Source: Lamellibrachia satsuma
Lineage: Eukaryota; Annelida; Polychaeta; Sabellida; Siboglinidae
Assembly (NCBI GenBank): GCA_033239005.1
Contig: BSQZ01000001.1
Coordinates: forward strand, 10,236,500-10,300,499
DNA length: 64,000 bases
Reading direction: 5' to 3'
Below are positions 1 through 52,200 of the stretch, in pieces; the first letter of the stretch is position 1, and every line of letters starts with the position of its first letter. The notes beneath the pieces are model-generated. The model saw only the letters and a list, made by a program, of their open reading frames with translations. It had not been told where the DNA came from and searched no databases. The translations under genes were made by a program, and so were the position numbers.

Positions 1-1824
1 CTCTCACTCTTCCTATTTTCTTTTCTCTCTCACACTTGCTCTCGCTCTCACTCTTCCTATTTTCTTTTCTCTCTCACACTTGCTCTCGCTCTCACTCTTC
101 CTATTTTCTTTTCTCTCTCACACTTGCTCTCGCTCTCACTCTTCCTATTTTCTTTTCTCTCTCACACTTGCTCTCGCTCTCACTCTTCCTATTTTCTTTT
201 CTCTCTCACACTTGCTCTCGCTCTCTCTCTTCCTATTTTCTTTTCTCTCTCACACTTGCTCTCGCTCTCACTCTTCCTATTTTCTTTTCTCTCTCACACT
301 TGCTCTCGCTCTCACTCTTCCTATTTTCTTTTCTCTCTCACACTTGCTCTCGCTCTCACTCTTCCTATTTTCTTTTCTCTCTCACACTTACTCTCGCTCT
401 CACTCTTCCTATTTTCTTTTCTCTCTCACACTTGCTCTCGCTCTCACTCTTCCTATTTTCTTTTCTCTCTCACACTTGCTCTCGCTCTCACTCTTCCTAT
501 TTTCTTTTCTCTCTCACACTTACTCTCGCTCTCACTCTTCCTATTTTCTTTTCTCTCTCACACTTGCTCTCGCTCTCACTCTTCCTATTTTCTTTTCTCT
601 CTCACACTTGCTCTCGCTCTCTCTCTTCCTATTTTCTTTTCTCTCTCACACTTGCTCTCGCTCTCACTCTTCCTATTTTCTTTTCTCTCTCACACTTGCT
701 CTCGCTCTCACTCTTCCTATTTTCTTTTCTCTCTCACACTTGCTCTCGCTCTCACTCTTCCTATTTTCTTTTCTCTCTCACACTTGCTCTCGCTCTCTCT
801 CTTCCTATTTTCTTTTCTCTCTCACACTTGCTCTCGCTCTCACTCTTCCTATTTTCTTTTCTCTCTCACACTTGCTCTCGCTCTCACTCTTCCTATTTTC
901 TTTTCTCTCTCACACTTGCTCTCGCTCTCACTCTTCCTATTTTCTTTTCTCTCTCACACTTGCTCTCGCTCTCACTCTTCCTATTTTCTTTTCTCTCTCA
1001 CACTTGCTCTCGCTCTCACTCTTCCTATTTTCTTTTCTCTCTCACACTTGCTCTCGCTCTCACTCTTCCTATTTTCTTTTCTCTCTCACAATTGCTCTCG
1101 CTCTCACTCTTCCTATTTTCTTTTCTCTCTCACACTTGCTCTCGCTCTCTCTCTTCCTATTTTCTTTTCTCTCTCACACTTGCTCTCGCTCTCACTCTTC
1201 CTATTTTCTTTTCTCTCTCACACTTGCTCTCGCTCTCACTCTTCCTATTTTCTTTTCTCTCTCTTCCTATTTTCTTTTCTCTCTCACACTTGCTCTCACT
1301 CTCACTCTTCCTATTTTCTCTCTCACACTTGCTCTCGCTCTCACTCTTCCTATTTTCTCTCTCACACTTGCTCTCGCTCTCACTCTTCCTATTTTCTTTT
1401 CTCTCTCACACTTGCTCTCGCTCTCTCTCTTCCTATTTTCTTTTCTCTCTCATACATGCTCTCGCTCTCTCTCTTCCTATTTTCTTTTCTCTCTCACACT
1501 TGCTCTCGCTCTCACTCTTCCTATTTTCTTTTCTCTCTCACACTTGCTCTCGCTCTCTCTCTTCCTATTTTCTTTTCTCTCTCATACTTGCTCTCGCTCT
1601 CACTCTTCCTATTTTCTCTCTCACACTTGCTCTCGCTCTCACTCTTCCTATTTTCTCTCACACTTGCTCTCGCTCTCACTCTTCCTATTTTCTTTTCTCT
1701 CTCACACTTGCTCTCGCTCTCACTCTTCCTATTTTCTTTTCTCTCTCACACTTGCTCTCGCTCTCACTCTTCCTATTTTCTTTTCTCTCTCACACTTGCT
1801 CTCGCTCTCACTCTTCCTATTTTC
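1..1824 (+). repeat. 44-bp pyrimidine-rich minisatellite, about 41 copies
   Basis: A 44-bp unit containing CACTCTTCCTATTTTC, TTTTCTCTCTCACA and CTTGCTCTCGCTCT is repeated head to tail from the window edge to 1824. Sporadic A/T variants and a few shortened units occur around 1258-1400 and 1600-1680. The + strand is almost pure C/T. Because 44 is not a multiple of 3 and the unit has no stop codon, all three + frames stay open for hundreds of codons; these are not genes. It probably lies in an intron or the upstream region of the Sp17-like gene. Confidence 0.97.
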
Positions 1825-4238
1825 GTGAACCATGCACAGAGTTGAGCTATAATCAATACAGAGACATAATGCAGACAGAGTTCGTGCAGATGCCCCATTG
1901 CCTTGGGGAAGCTTTCACTCGGCGCAAAGCTGATGTTACAAGAAGGGCTACAAGTAGAAGATTAGACAGACAGGGATAATGGGGTATTGGATGTTCTCCC
2001 ATTTTCCCAAAATAAGTAGCTAACTAGATTGCTATGAAAGTAGATTTTATTTCAGTGGATTTAGCATAATTAAAAACTGTGATCATTCACTAGTTTGACT
2101 TTTATTCTTATGTACTTAATTACTTCTTAGGCCCAGTTGCTCACTGGGAACATAGTCCATCGATAAACATTCTTCACTGTGTCCTGTTTTGTGCCATCTT
2201 CATGAATACATTCCTGGTGTAACCCGCTCTCTTATTTCCGCTTCAAGCTTCATGTGTTTCTGGGCCGTTGTGTTCTTCGCTTCCCGTGAGGGTTATGTAC
2301 GAGTGATTGTGTGGTGGTGATATTGGAAGGGGTGGCTTTCTTAGTGTTTGACAAACCCACCTCCATTTTCTATTTTTGATTTCCTTCTCCACTAGCTGGA
2401 GGCTGAGTGCTGAATATTGTTAGCTATGTCAGACCATTTCAGATATATTTTTTTCTGGGCAGTTAATGAAAATTTGTGTCATTTTCAGTGTTTGCTTTGT
2501 CAGTCTCCATGTTTCCGAGCTATGTGGTGCCACTGACTTGACATTTGAATTAAATATCCTCAGCTTGGTAGTCAACTGGATCTGGGACACATGCTGATAC
2601 TAGATGAACGGCAGTATACATATGCATCAATGTCATTCAGAAAGCAAGATGATGAGAATATCCCAGTAGTGAGATTATCTGATGTGATTACTGTGACAGC
2701 GTTCTCAGAAGCTGGGGCCAGTCTAGTTAGTTCATTTAGCCAATGCTGCTTGGCCATTGGCTGTGACACTATGCGACGTCGCTCATTATCTATCCATCCA
2801 CGATACATTACTGCAATAGTAATTGTGCCTTGTCCTATTTGTGTGCACCTACATGCATGTGCTGTGCTGAACGTGCTCACGCATTAGCACACACACACAC
2901 ATGACCCCATGTTTCTGATCTCATTTGGGGCACATCGAGATGCGGCAAATGTGATTTCTGCAAACATGCTTGAGGCTTTGTGATCAATGCAGTTTCAGTA
3001 ATGATTGTGGCATAGCAGTGGACAAACCCCAGCAGCCAGTGGACTTGATTTTCCGCAGAGTTATTGACAGGGAAGTGAGCAGGAGGTGGATGTCCTCTGT
3101 CTCCGGATAATTGGTCCGTCGTCAATTTGTTTGATGCCATTCGGAAGTGAGCCACTTGCAATCACTGGACACTTGCTGGCCTTTGGTGTGAATGCATATT
3201 ACTGTAGTAACAAGGTGGTGGTAACATGTAGAGAGGCAACGTATCATATCGCATGGCTTGGTGTTTTTCTACGGCAGGCTGCATAACAGTCGCCGGCAGT
3301 TAGGAGTGTGTTTTTGGGGCCAGTTGCGTAATTATCATTGAAGTGTCACAGAGACAGTGAAGCGGGACTCGTGGCTGTTGTGATGTGCAAACCCAGTCAG
3401 TGACGAGCAGCGTCGGTGAATTAGCCATAGGGGACACGTGCCAGGATGCTTGTGGTCATTCGAACCACAACCACATAGACTCGGCACTTTGGTGGCTCAA
3501 TCTGGTAACCTGAATTATTGAATTGTTGTGTCTATAATATACCCTGTCACTGGATACGATAATCACTGCCTGTATCGCGATATCACGGATATTACTGTCA
3601 CATCACTTGGTGTTAGCGGATGGGCCGGTAATGTGGTCAAGTTAGGACAACGCTAGGATATTGTAAATGACCACATTGTGACAGTGACACATTCGTGACA
3701 GTGACATCATATAATGGGGCAGGGTTGCACTTGTCTAAAAAAGAAATCCGGCAAATATGACTTTGTCAAGGGTGAGTTTTGATAACTTTCCTATTTATTT
3801 ATTTATTCGAGATGGATATTTGAGATGGACATTTGAAGTAGATATTAGAGATGGATATTTCGAGATTGATGTTTCAGATTCATATTTTTTATTCATATTT
3901 TGGATTCATATGCCGGAATCATGTGTTGGATTGATATCTCAGATTGGTATCTCAGATTCATATTGCAGATTCAAATTTCAGATTCATATTGCAGGTTCAT
4001 ATTGCAGATTCATAGTTCAGATTCAGATTGTAGATTCATATCTCAGATTCAGATTTCAGATTCATATTTCATATTGATATCTCATATTGATATTTCAGAA
4101 GGATATTTCAATGTACAGACAGAAGTGACTTCTGGCGGCCACACTTTTTGGGTGTTATAAATCGCAGACGTATTTGCAGAGGTCTCAGCTGCAAAGCAGT
4201 GGTGTACATGTATTTTTTACTGCGTTGCTGTTTTGCAG
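1825..4238. other. Non-coding stretch upstream of the first recognisable Sp17-like exon
   Basis: No exon of a recognised family was found here. I looked for the RIIa-type docking domain expected just before the 4239 exon and did not see it, so it is presumably beyond the window start. The 4239 exon opens in the middle of a codon, so this stretch ends as an intron. Confidence 0.6.
3815..4105 (+). repeat. Degenerate short tandem repeat of a TTTCAGATTCATA-like unit
   Basis: Variants of a unit of about 12-13 bp, such as TTTCAGATTCATA and TTGCAGATTCATA, recur about 20 times. Many contain CAG preceded by pyrimidines and so resemble weak splice acceptors. The array lies 130 bp upstream of a true acceptor at 4238. 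Overlapping short ORFs here are repeat translations. Confidence 0.85.
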
Positions 4239-43636
<39,398 letters not shown>

Positions 43637-45345
43637 CCACCTGACATAAGTAGGAGGGTTAATTGTTAATGACAACGTTCAGCTGTTTAGTTGTTTCTCA
43701 AGAAGTGTTATTTTACCACAGAAAGCAGCAGAGTTATTAAAATCAACAATTATTTAAAATCTGTAATCTACTACTATATGTAGCACTGGGCAGAAAATGG
43801 AATAACATCAACTTGATGTTAAGTATTCCGACATGTTCTTTAGTTTGTTTTAGAAACAACATACATGCAGCCTTTGGTAACACTGATACATTGCATGGTG
43901 TGGCTGAAACTACTTTATTGTTCTGAGGAGTGATTCGAGATAATACCCATATTTACCACCGTGAACAACACCAAAATGGGATAATCACAATTAACAAATT
44001 AAGCATTAAAATTTAGGATGCACACTGGTTATTATTTCAATATTATTAATGTCTTTTCATCTTAATTTATGCCTTATAGTTTACAGAATTATGGCTCATG
44101 AAGCATGCGTACTGAGTTTCCTATGTGCAGTTTTACTGCCGCAATGGTGCAGTAATATTTGCAGTTGGCATATCATATATGTTGAGGATATCAAGGTGGC
44201 ATCTACATACAGTTGGTGAAATTAGGCAGTTTCAAGGCAGATTGTATATTTGAGTGTCTTTGAATTGTTGAACGAGTGTTATAAACACAATGTTGCATTG
44301 TAAACCAGACTGACAAGGCAAAGGATTTGTAAATATATGTTACAATTTTGAGAATCATGTTAGTACTATGAGGTGAACTTTTAAGTAAACCATGTGTATT
44401 ATCATCTGGAGTCAAGTTGATTTCAACACTGATGATGTATTTGTAAGATGTAAATTACGAAATAATTTGTGTATTTATTGTAAGCATACATGCATATCAT
44501 CATGCATTATATTTACTGGCATCCCCAGATCAGCTACTGTAGACAATGTTCTTCTTATACTTTCACAGTGGCTGACAATGCAAGCCGGTTTCCATGTATG
44601 CATGCATGGTTGTCAGAAATGTTATTATCTGCTACAGGAGAGAACAACTTTACTTGTAACGGACACAGTCCTGTTCAGTAATCGTGGAAGGCATACACAC
44701 TGGGATAAACTTGTAGTCTTATCCCATTTACAAGTCGTCTCCACATCTTCATTTAATTGTAACTTGCGTAGACCATGTATTATGAATCTTTCTTTACACT
44801 TCCACTGTCATATTTTGAACAGCCACAACCACACAGATTTTTTGTAGCCCTAAAATATTTTAATGGAATAGCCGTTTGTGAATATTATGGTCTGTGAATA
44901 TGATGTTCTGTATGTCTATCGGAGGTGACGTTTTGCCCATGATGCTCCTCTTTTGTGGGTTATTGTGATTTTGTATCTTTGTGGTGCCACATTGTGACTG
45001 CAGTAAAGCAACAGACGACAACTGGAATACTGCATTGTAGGAAATGCATTTTGCTTTACTCAGCCACAGAATATATGGCTACAAAACCTGCTCAAGTGAA
45101 GAATGCATCCACTGAAAAGATCCGAAATTTATATTCTACACGTCTTTTGTTTCCTTTTGTTTCATACACAACTGGTGAAATTAAGAGTTATTCTCGGCTG
45201 TCTGCACCTCCGACGAGCGATTAAATCAAATAGGTATTTTCTATAGCATGTCTGTATGTACAGTTTTATTAACATTTGTGCCTGGGTGCATTTACAGGCC
45301 ACGTAGATGATACATTTGAGAAATAAAATGTTCTTTTGACGAGCA
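43637..45345 (+). other. Probable 3' untranslated region of the Sp17-like gene
   Basis: No gene-like ORF occurs here. The first convincing AATAAA on this strand is at 45322-45327, so a 3' UTR of about 1.7 kb is proposed. The ORF at 44392-44847 has no recognisable family and is not supported as a gene. Confidence 0.5.
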
Positions 45346-45357
45346 ACTTGTTTTATT
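45322..45357. terminator. Back-to-back poly(A) signals of convergent genes
   Basis: The + strand AATAAA at 45322-45327 (Sp17-like gene) and TTTATT at 45352-45357, which is AATAAA on the - strand (UFC1), lie within 36 bp. With cleavage 15-30 nt beyond each signal, the two transcripts would overlap at their tails. The assignment is inferred from position only. Confidence 0.45.
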
Positions 45358-46179
45358 TAAACTGGAGAATGAAGCAGGCGTGATTAATGGGAATTCAGAT
45401 TTCAAATTCGTCCGAAGTAATGTTTAATAAGATATTTCTACTGGCCAAGCAAGGCAAGCATTAAACAAATTTAGATATCAATATTGAGTACGACTGATTA
45501 TACTCCACACACTCCACTGACAAGTTTAAAAAAAAATTTCTTTCAATCAACTGCACTGTGCGCTTTCCCCAAACATTTATATTTGCACGATCTTTGTCAT
45601 TCTTGACCACAAGCCTCTTGGTCGATACCAGTGTTTCCTCAAAGCTTGCTGGTCCGGTCTCGCCAGTTTTATAAATAATACGTTTGTTGTGGTGTATTCA
45701 ATACTATTCGTGGCACATTTTCATGCCACACATTTTCATATTCTGTAAAAATGTAAGATGATCTCAAGATATTGATGTACAGCAATACACAAAATTGGTT
45801 TCATGGGGGCACGGGGGTTCTTGGCAAATTTTTTTATGGCCGCTGAATAGGAACAGTATTTGATGGCTACAGCATGACGGACTAGGACGTTTTCACAGGT
45901 ATCCACAAGTAATTCAAAGTTTCATGTAATGGCGGGTGAGCAGGTCTGAAGTTGAATGACACTGCTTAGGCATTGGAACCAATATTTTTGGTGGGTGTAT
46001 GCCAAACATATGTTGCCCCCCCCATATGCTTGCAGAAACCAACTTCAGCCCTCCCATTAATATTCAACAGCTTCCTACGCCACTGCATTAGTTTTGTGGA
46101 GTGTTATAAATTGCTATTTTGAGATCACCCCTTAAGCAGTTTCCTAATCATGTTCATCATACACTCATTATCTACTTCA
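45358..46179 (-). other. Possible UFC1 3' untranslated region / spacer
   Basis: This lies between the UFC1 stop and the first - strand AATAAA. It contains the second copy of the short dispersed repeat (45989-46085). No coding signal is visible. Confidence 0.45.
45989..46085. repeat. Short dispersed repeat, copy 2
   Basis: This matches 27165-27262: TTTTGGTGGGTGTATGCCAA, CATATGCTTGCAGAAACCAA and CAACAGCTTCCTACGCCACT. The two copies are in the same orientation in unrelated surroundings. Confidence 0.7.
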
Positions 46180-46275
46180 TCATTTACTGGCGTCCCCTCC
46201 ACTGTCCTTCTCTTTATGTGTGACGATTCCACGGGATATTAAATCTGGAATCTCGACAGCCAGCCAAGGGCCCAG
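46180..46275 (-). CDS. UFC1: UFC1 exon 5 (C-terminus)
   Basis: The acceptor is TTTGTTGCAG. It encodes [20 protein letters not shown], then [11 protein letters not shown] and TGA. The human protein ends KEKCNQ at this place, so the tail is about five residues longer here. Confidence 0.95.
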   Translation of the reverse strand: MGPWLAVEIPDLISRGIVTHKEKDSGGDASK

Positions 46276-49200
46276 CTGCAACAAAAACATCATCACATCA
46301 TTCACCAAATCTACATCATTTAGCAGTGATAAACATAAGAAATGCACTGACATTAGTTTTAAAGGAAATGTATGATTTTCATTGGTCAACTGAACGATTG
46401 TTTTACAGGACATTGCGACACAATATATTAGTATTTATAACATCTCGGTTGGTAAAAGTAATCTGATTAATATCCATACGAAACCTATTGCGATCATAAT
46501 CTTTCATCTCTTAATGAAATTAAAATATTTTTTGAATACATAATTTGGTGATAAAATAGAGTATGCTAGTTTCACAGCACGTATAGAGTCCGCTTAACTG
46601 CAATTAACGATGTACTGATAAATCTTCACCATTGAAGGTGAAATATAAAAATTTTCCCGGGATGATTGATTGGTCTGTTAATTTCCAATTTTATACAATT
46701 TCTGTACTACAGCGATAAAGATAATTTTTTTTTAATCTAGTTGCACTTTGAGATAATTTTTTAGATAATTTGTGCATTTTAACAATACAAAACCTCCAAC
46801 TAGCTCCACGTTAGTCAACCAATGAAAACTGTACAATCCTTTAAGGTTGAAATTTGGAAGAAATTATCCATACGGTACTGTTAAGTTTTGTCCTCTTTCT
46901 TTCTTACTATAAGCAAATAACCTTCAAATAACTTTGCATAAATATGTGAACAACTTATTTTGAGAAATTACAATTTTCTGAATGTCTTCATGACCATCAG
47001 AAGTAGTTTCGTGGAATTTTTGATTGCTGATACAAACATCTTTGAAACATCCATGAAAAGTTATATTTCATTTTGAATCTAAACTTTGGTTTGCAAATAA
47101 AACTTACCCCTAAAGCCATCGCATGTGCTATTCCAAATCGAGGCACGTTCCTCGCCCAGAGTGGCTTGAAATGATCCGTCAAACAGATTTTGCCACCTCT
47201 GAAAAATGGAACCAATCAAATTAGAATTCACAGGATAGTATTAGCCAGAATTAAAACTGACGTCGAGGTTAAATAATTAAGACCAAGGAGATTCTCTTTC
47301 TGGAGATGAAATAAAGGAAGGATTGTAAGTGCAAGCAGTGTGTTACGAGGGGGAGCATGTTGGATGGGTGTATACCCTCACAATTAAGAAATACTTCACA
47401 AATTAAGGTCTCGAGGGTGTCGATTTATTCAGTATGTTGCCATTCTATAAAAAATATAACCATGTAAATTGAAAAATGCGCATAGAAAGTTTCTACACCA
47501 GTGGCAGTAATTTGCTCAAAAAGGTGATTATATCAAAAAGTAGGAAAAGCAGGAGACATGACAAAATTGCAAGGCAGAGATCTTCCCAATGTAAGAGGCT
47601 TGGGAGCTCTGACTTGTTGCAGCACTGCCCACCAACATGTACAATGATGCAAGTTCGTAGAACTATGATCATTTCTACCTCACCTGTACATTTTTGCCGT
47701 CTTCCCATCAAGTTCTGGTATAGCAATCTCTGGAGCAGTTGTCGGATACAACACAGGTATCTAAAGTAGGCAGGCAGAACAGAAATGGCAAGAGAAAATT
47801 ACATGAAGCATGTTAATCTCTCACATTTTAACAAAGCGTTGTCAGAGTTGCCTGCTAGATGGTGCCACATGTCTAATGTGTTCATCATCCTCAAGGTGGC
47901 ACCACATATACTGAGTTGGGTTTAAGAAACTACTGTGTCCAAATGTTTTGACATGCCTTGTGTATGTGCATGATTACAGAATTTACACAGATATGTGTCA
48001 TAATACTTGGTACACTGGACAGCGGACACCACTTGAGGTAGACGGCTACTTAGAAATCAAGCTAACTGCGCAAAGTAGTCGTAACATGAAATCAACACAA
48101 ACATTATACCGTCGATTGAAAATAATGTACTTTATGCTAATAACAAACACAAACAGTACATGTTTTTATAAAAGAACATTAACAAGAACCGAAAACAGTA
48201 TAAAATAAACATGCTACCAGTGGAGGCCCCCCCAGCAGACAATGTGTGTTGTAAATTCACTACAGAAAATTTAGTTCGGAACTTGCGTGATTATAAAATA
48301 GCAAACCCTGATTTTTTTACAGGTATTATTTTATATGTATACAGAGATAAAATAAATTAACATTTCAGCCAAGTTTTAGTGAAATTACATTACTCCCTGT
48401 ATGTAAAATTTGGCTTTTGAAAACAGTTTTGTTAATTTTGCTGCCAACGTAGCTGTTACCGTGTCAGATATTTCAAAATTTTGCACGCAACCCCCAACCT
48501 TTTCTTGCCTCTGGGATCTAATGGATTCCAAACAAGCTTAAAAATTTTAGATTTCAGTACTTTTATTTCTGGGTAATCGGCTACCTTAACAGAATCCCAC
48601 ATAACAGAACCAGCTGCTTCTTAGACTCAATTATATTGGCGGGGATGGAATCGGTTCTTATTCCCGCTGTATTAAAATAGGGCGCTTAATTGATTAATTA
48701 ATGTACAGTAAAACTAAATTTGCCCATACTCACATCAAATTCGACATCAAATTCATATTTCAGCAAATCATGGATGTACCAACATTTGCCAAACCACCTC
48801 GTGCCATCCTTGTTTGACTCCAGACGGAACCAATCGTTGTCCGCTTCCTTGTTGTTTTGTACATACTGAAAGACGTAGGCACGTGAAAGTTAGTTACTGC
48901 TAGCGTACACACTAAATCTTGCTCAGGCTGTGTCAGAGACAAAGTATTCCAAATAATAGCAATGGGGCTAATAAAGAATGTGCCTAGACTCTATATAGGG
49001 ACACTGATTTCGCATTTAAAAAAGGCAAATACTGTTTCAGTTCCGTTTCAGAAAAATCAAAATTACGTTTCAAGTAACTAATTTTCCGTTTCAAAAGGTA
49101 AATTCAATTTGAAACGTATTAAAAATAGGCAAGTTTCTTTTCACCAAACAACATTTTGTTTCAGAACTTGTTACTATGGGTAAGTTTCAAAAAAGGGAAT

Positions 49201-52200
49201 TCATTATATGGGCCATTCCACGGTCACTTGATTTACATTTTTACCATGATTTTTTCTTTAAGCCACTGTAGTTTTAATAATTATATATTATAAATATTTT
49301 TCTTTGTTAATGTACTAGTTAAATAATCAAAGTATGTGATGGAAAATAGAAAACAAAAACTGAATGATTAGTTTTCATTCTGTCAGTGTGCAAATGTCAG
49401 TTACTCATGTTACGACACATTTAAAATACAATGTTTCCTCAAACTATAGGTAAGGTAAAGTCATCCCCCAGGCATTACGCCTTAGGAAGCCATGAAGGCT
49501 TATATGGCCAGTGCTTAAACCTGGTTTCTGTAGTGCGAAGCAACTTAGAGTGCAGTTATACCAACTCTACTGGACGGGACACTAGTCCATTGCAGGTACC
49601 TTCCAAACAGTGTCTGTACTCATTTGCAGCTGAGTAGACTGAGGCAAAGTAGGGTAAACGAAATTGCCTAAGCTTCGAAAACAAACCGTGCCCAGTGTGG
49701 GTCTTGAACTCACAACCCTCGAATTTAGAGTCCAACACCTTAACCACGGCTGCCCCCCCCCAAACTATAACTGCTGTGATAAAATGGCTGCATATTTTAC
49801 GTAGCTAAGATATCAAGGTATCATTGCAAGGCAACAACTCTGGAATTACATAGTCGATAAACTTGTGGTTGTCAAAATAATCGGTTACTCACATTACAAT
49901 TATTCACATTACAATTTGTCTACCACTTAGTAATAGCTGAAATAATTAATTTAAAAGAGAAATAACAGCTTTAAAATATTGATAAAATCATGAAAGATGC
50001 ACATAAATCTACTGTGTATAAATTATCAATTAATTAAAGTAAAATCAGGGTAATGAGTAATTTCAAAGAATAAAGGGAGTAATGACCGTAATGTCAATTT
50101 TTACTTTGCTGTCAAAAATGGCTGCTTATATTATGCACCTTAAGTATCAAGGTATCCTTACACATCAAAATTTTTTGGAATTGCATAATTAATAAACTTG
50201 TGGTTGGCAAATTAATCAGTTACGTTACAAATTGCTTGTTATTTATAAATAGCTAAAATATATATTTTGTAGAAAAATGGCTGCTTTTAAATATAAAACC
50301 TTTATTAAAAAAACATCAGAGGTCGACATAAATCTACTGGGTAAATTATCAACAAAGTTACAGTCATATCAATTAAAGTCATATCAAAATAATGAGTTAA
50401 CAAATAAGATAAAATTGGGGTAATGTAAAGTTGTAGTCCCCTTAGCTAACATAACACTAACCTTTCACCTCACATTCATTGTATTCTGAAAAGCAGCAGA
50501 AAACTCGAAATAGCCGAGACCGTTAACAACATCAGTTTTATTTAGGGCCTTAACCATAATTTTTATCTCTCGTAATAAATCCTACATCCCTCTGGTTTGG
50601 CCATTTCCAGTAAAGTCGAGCTGGTCATTATGATACCAGATAGTCATTCTGATGTGAGCCTAGATGCCTGGCACTTCTTGCAATAATGGATCTTTGTATT
50701 CAACAACATACCAACCACTAACCATGATTTCAGAATCTTGCCAATTTGGGATTTACTTGGGGGTACTCAGCTCCATACTGTCCCTTGACATGATGAAGGG
50801 CAAGTTGCTATGGAATCAATTCTTATGTTTTGGTTCACCCACCAAATTCCAGAGATTGCGCAGCATTGTTGAATATGTCAATTATTCACACACTGTTCTA
50901 CCATATCTTTTTTTACTATTTTTTTGTTACTTGCGTTCTAATTTTTGTTATGTATCACTGCCATGTTTCATGTCGCTGTTGTGTAACATTCACGGTTTCA
51001 ACAGGTGTAGTATATGTCAGAGTAGGAAAATAACTAGTTTTTGTTTATTAGATACTAGAAACGGAGGACAAGAGAAAAAATACCCACAGGGTGTATTTCG
51101 GTTACTCATGTTACATTTGTGAGCAGTCTATTTGGCTGAGAGCTACAGTCGTACAATATCATATTAAGTAACTGCAATGGGTGTGTGGCATTGACCCCCC
51201 CTGCCCCCCGTGTTGTAAAACTTTGTATGTGGTGTTGGCCTTTGCCCTATTTATTAAACTAACTTTGTTTGTGTATATATATTGTGTTGTCATTACCGTG
51301 ATATCACATTTGGTGCCGTAACCAGCACAGTCACCGGTCATTTATCGACTTGTTTTCCCAGCTTTGAGTTCTATTTTTGTAAATGGCGTTCAGGCTATCG
51401 TAGCATCGACTGGCTGGACAGTCTCCATCTTTCGCGTCACTCAACTCCCAAAGCCCATCAACAACAAGCGAGATGGCAGTCGAAATGGAGGAACCATTAC
51501 TTGCATCATTTGAACTACCCACAGCAAGGCTGGTCCGTTGGGCCATAGAAGTGCATCTTCCCCACCAAGATGCTCATGTCTGACTGCTGTACATACGTGC
51601 TTCCATTCATCGGGCGAGATTTGCTTGGTTGCCAGAACGGCTTACCGAAAGTGAACTCATTTGTGCTGTTCACGTCGCTCTACAAGGCGACATGCGGTGC
51701 TTCTTCAATAAGGTCAGCCTCCATGATACGGCTACCCACAGCATGGCCTACGCACACGTCACCCACCCACTGTGCTGGATCTGTAGGTCAACCGTACCTC
51801 AGAATCAATGTATCATTATATAATTATGAATTTTAAGTTATTGTAGTTCTTGGATGTGAGCTACATTTAAACGATCCAAGCATCGCTGTGGAAATTGCTT
51901 CATTGACGTGACACACGATGAAGAATATATGCCGTGGACAATAACTGTTTGTGCAGTTGAAGTTTTGAACTTGATTTCTTTCCATTGAATAATTGATTAA
52001 CATCTGTACTGCCAAGGTGGTGTTATTATTAATAATACCATATTATTGTTTATATTGCCGCAAAAAACAATTATGCTGGAAGCGAATGTAACCACAGAAG
52101 TACATGTGGTGATAGTATAAGTACCAACAGAAGTACATGTTGTGATAGTATTAAAAGAAAACCAGGACTATTGAGCTTGGATTCAGGTGGTGTTAGAAAT

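Noticed and set aside
36..1979. Three overlapping long + strand ORFs (573-647 codons)
   Set aside because: They are three-frame translations of one 44-bp stop-free satellite; Leu/Ser/Phe-rich with no start context or homology.
1825..4238. RIIa docking-domain exon of the Sp17-like gene
   Set aside because: Expected just upstream of 4239, but no ORF with the YFxxLL-type helix pattern was found, so it is placed outside the window.
44392..44847. 151-codon ORF downstream of the Sp17-like stop
   Set aside because: Composition is like 3' UTR, there are no splice sites nearby, and no recognisable family.
50664..51122. 152-codon ORF in UFC1 intron 1
   Set aside because: No homology or splice context; AT-rich and Phe/Leu-rich as expected for chance.
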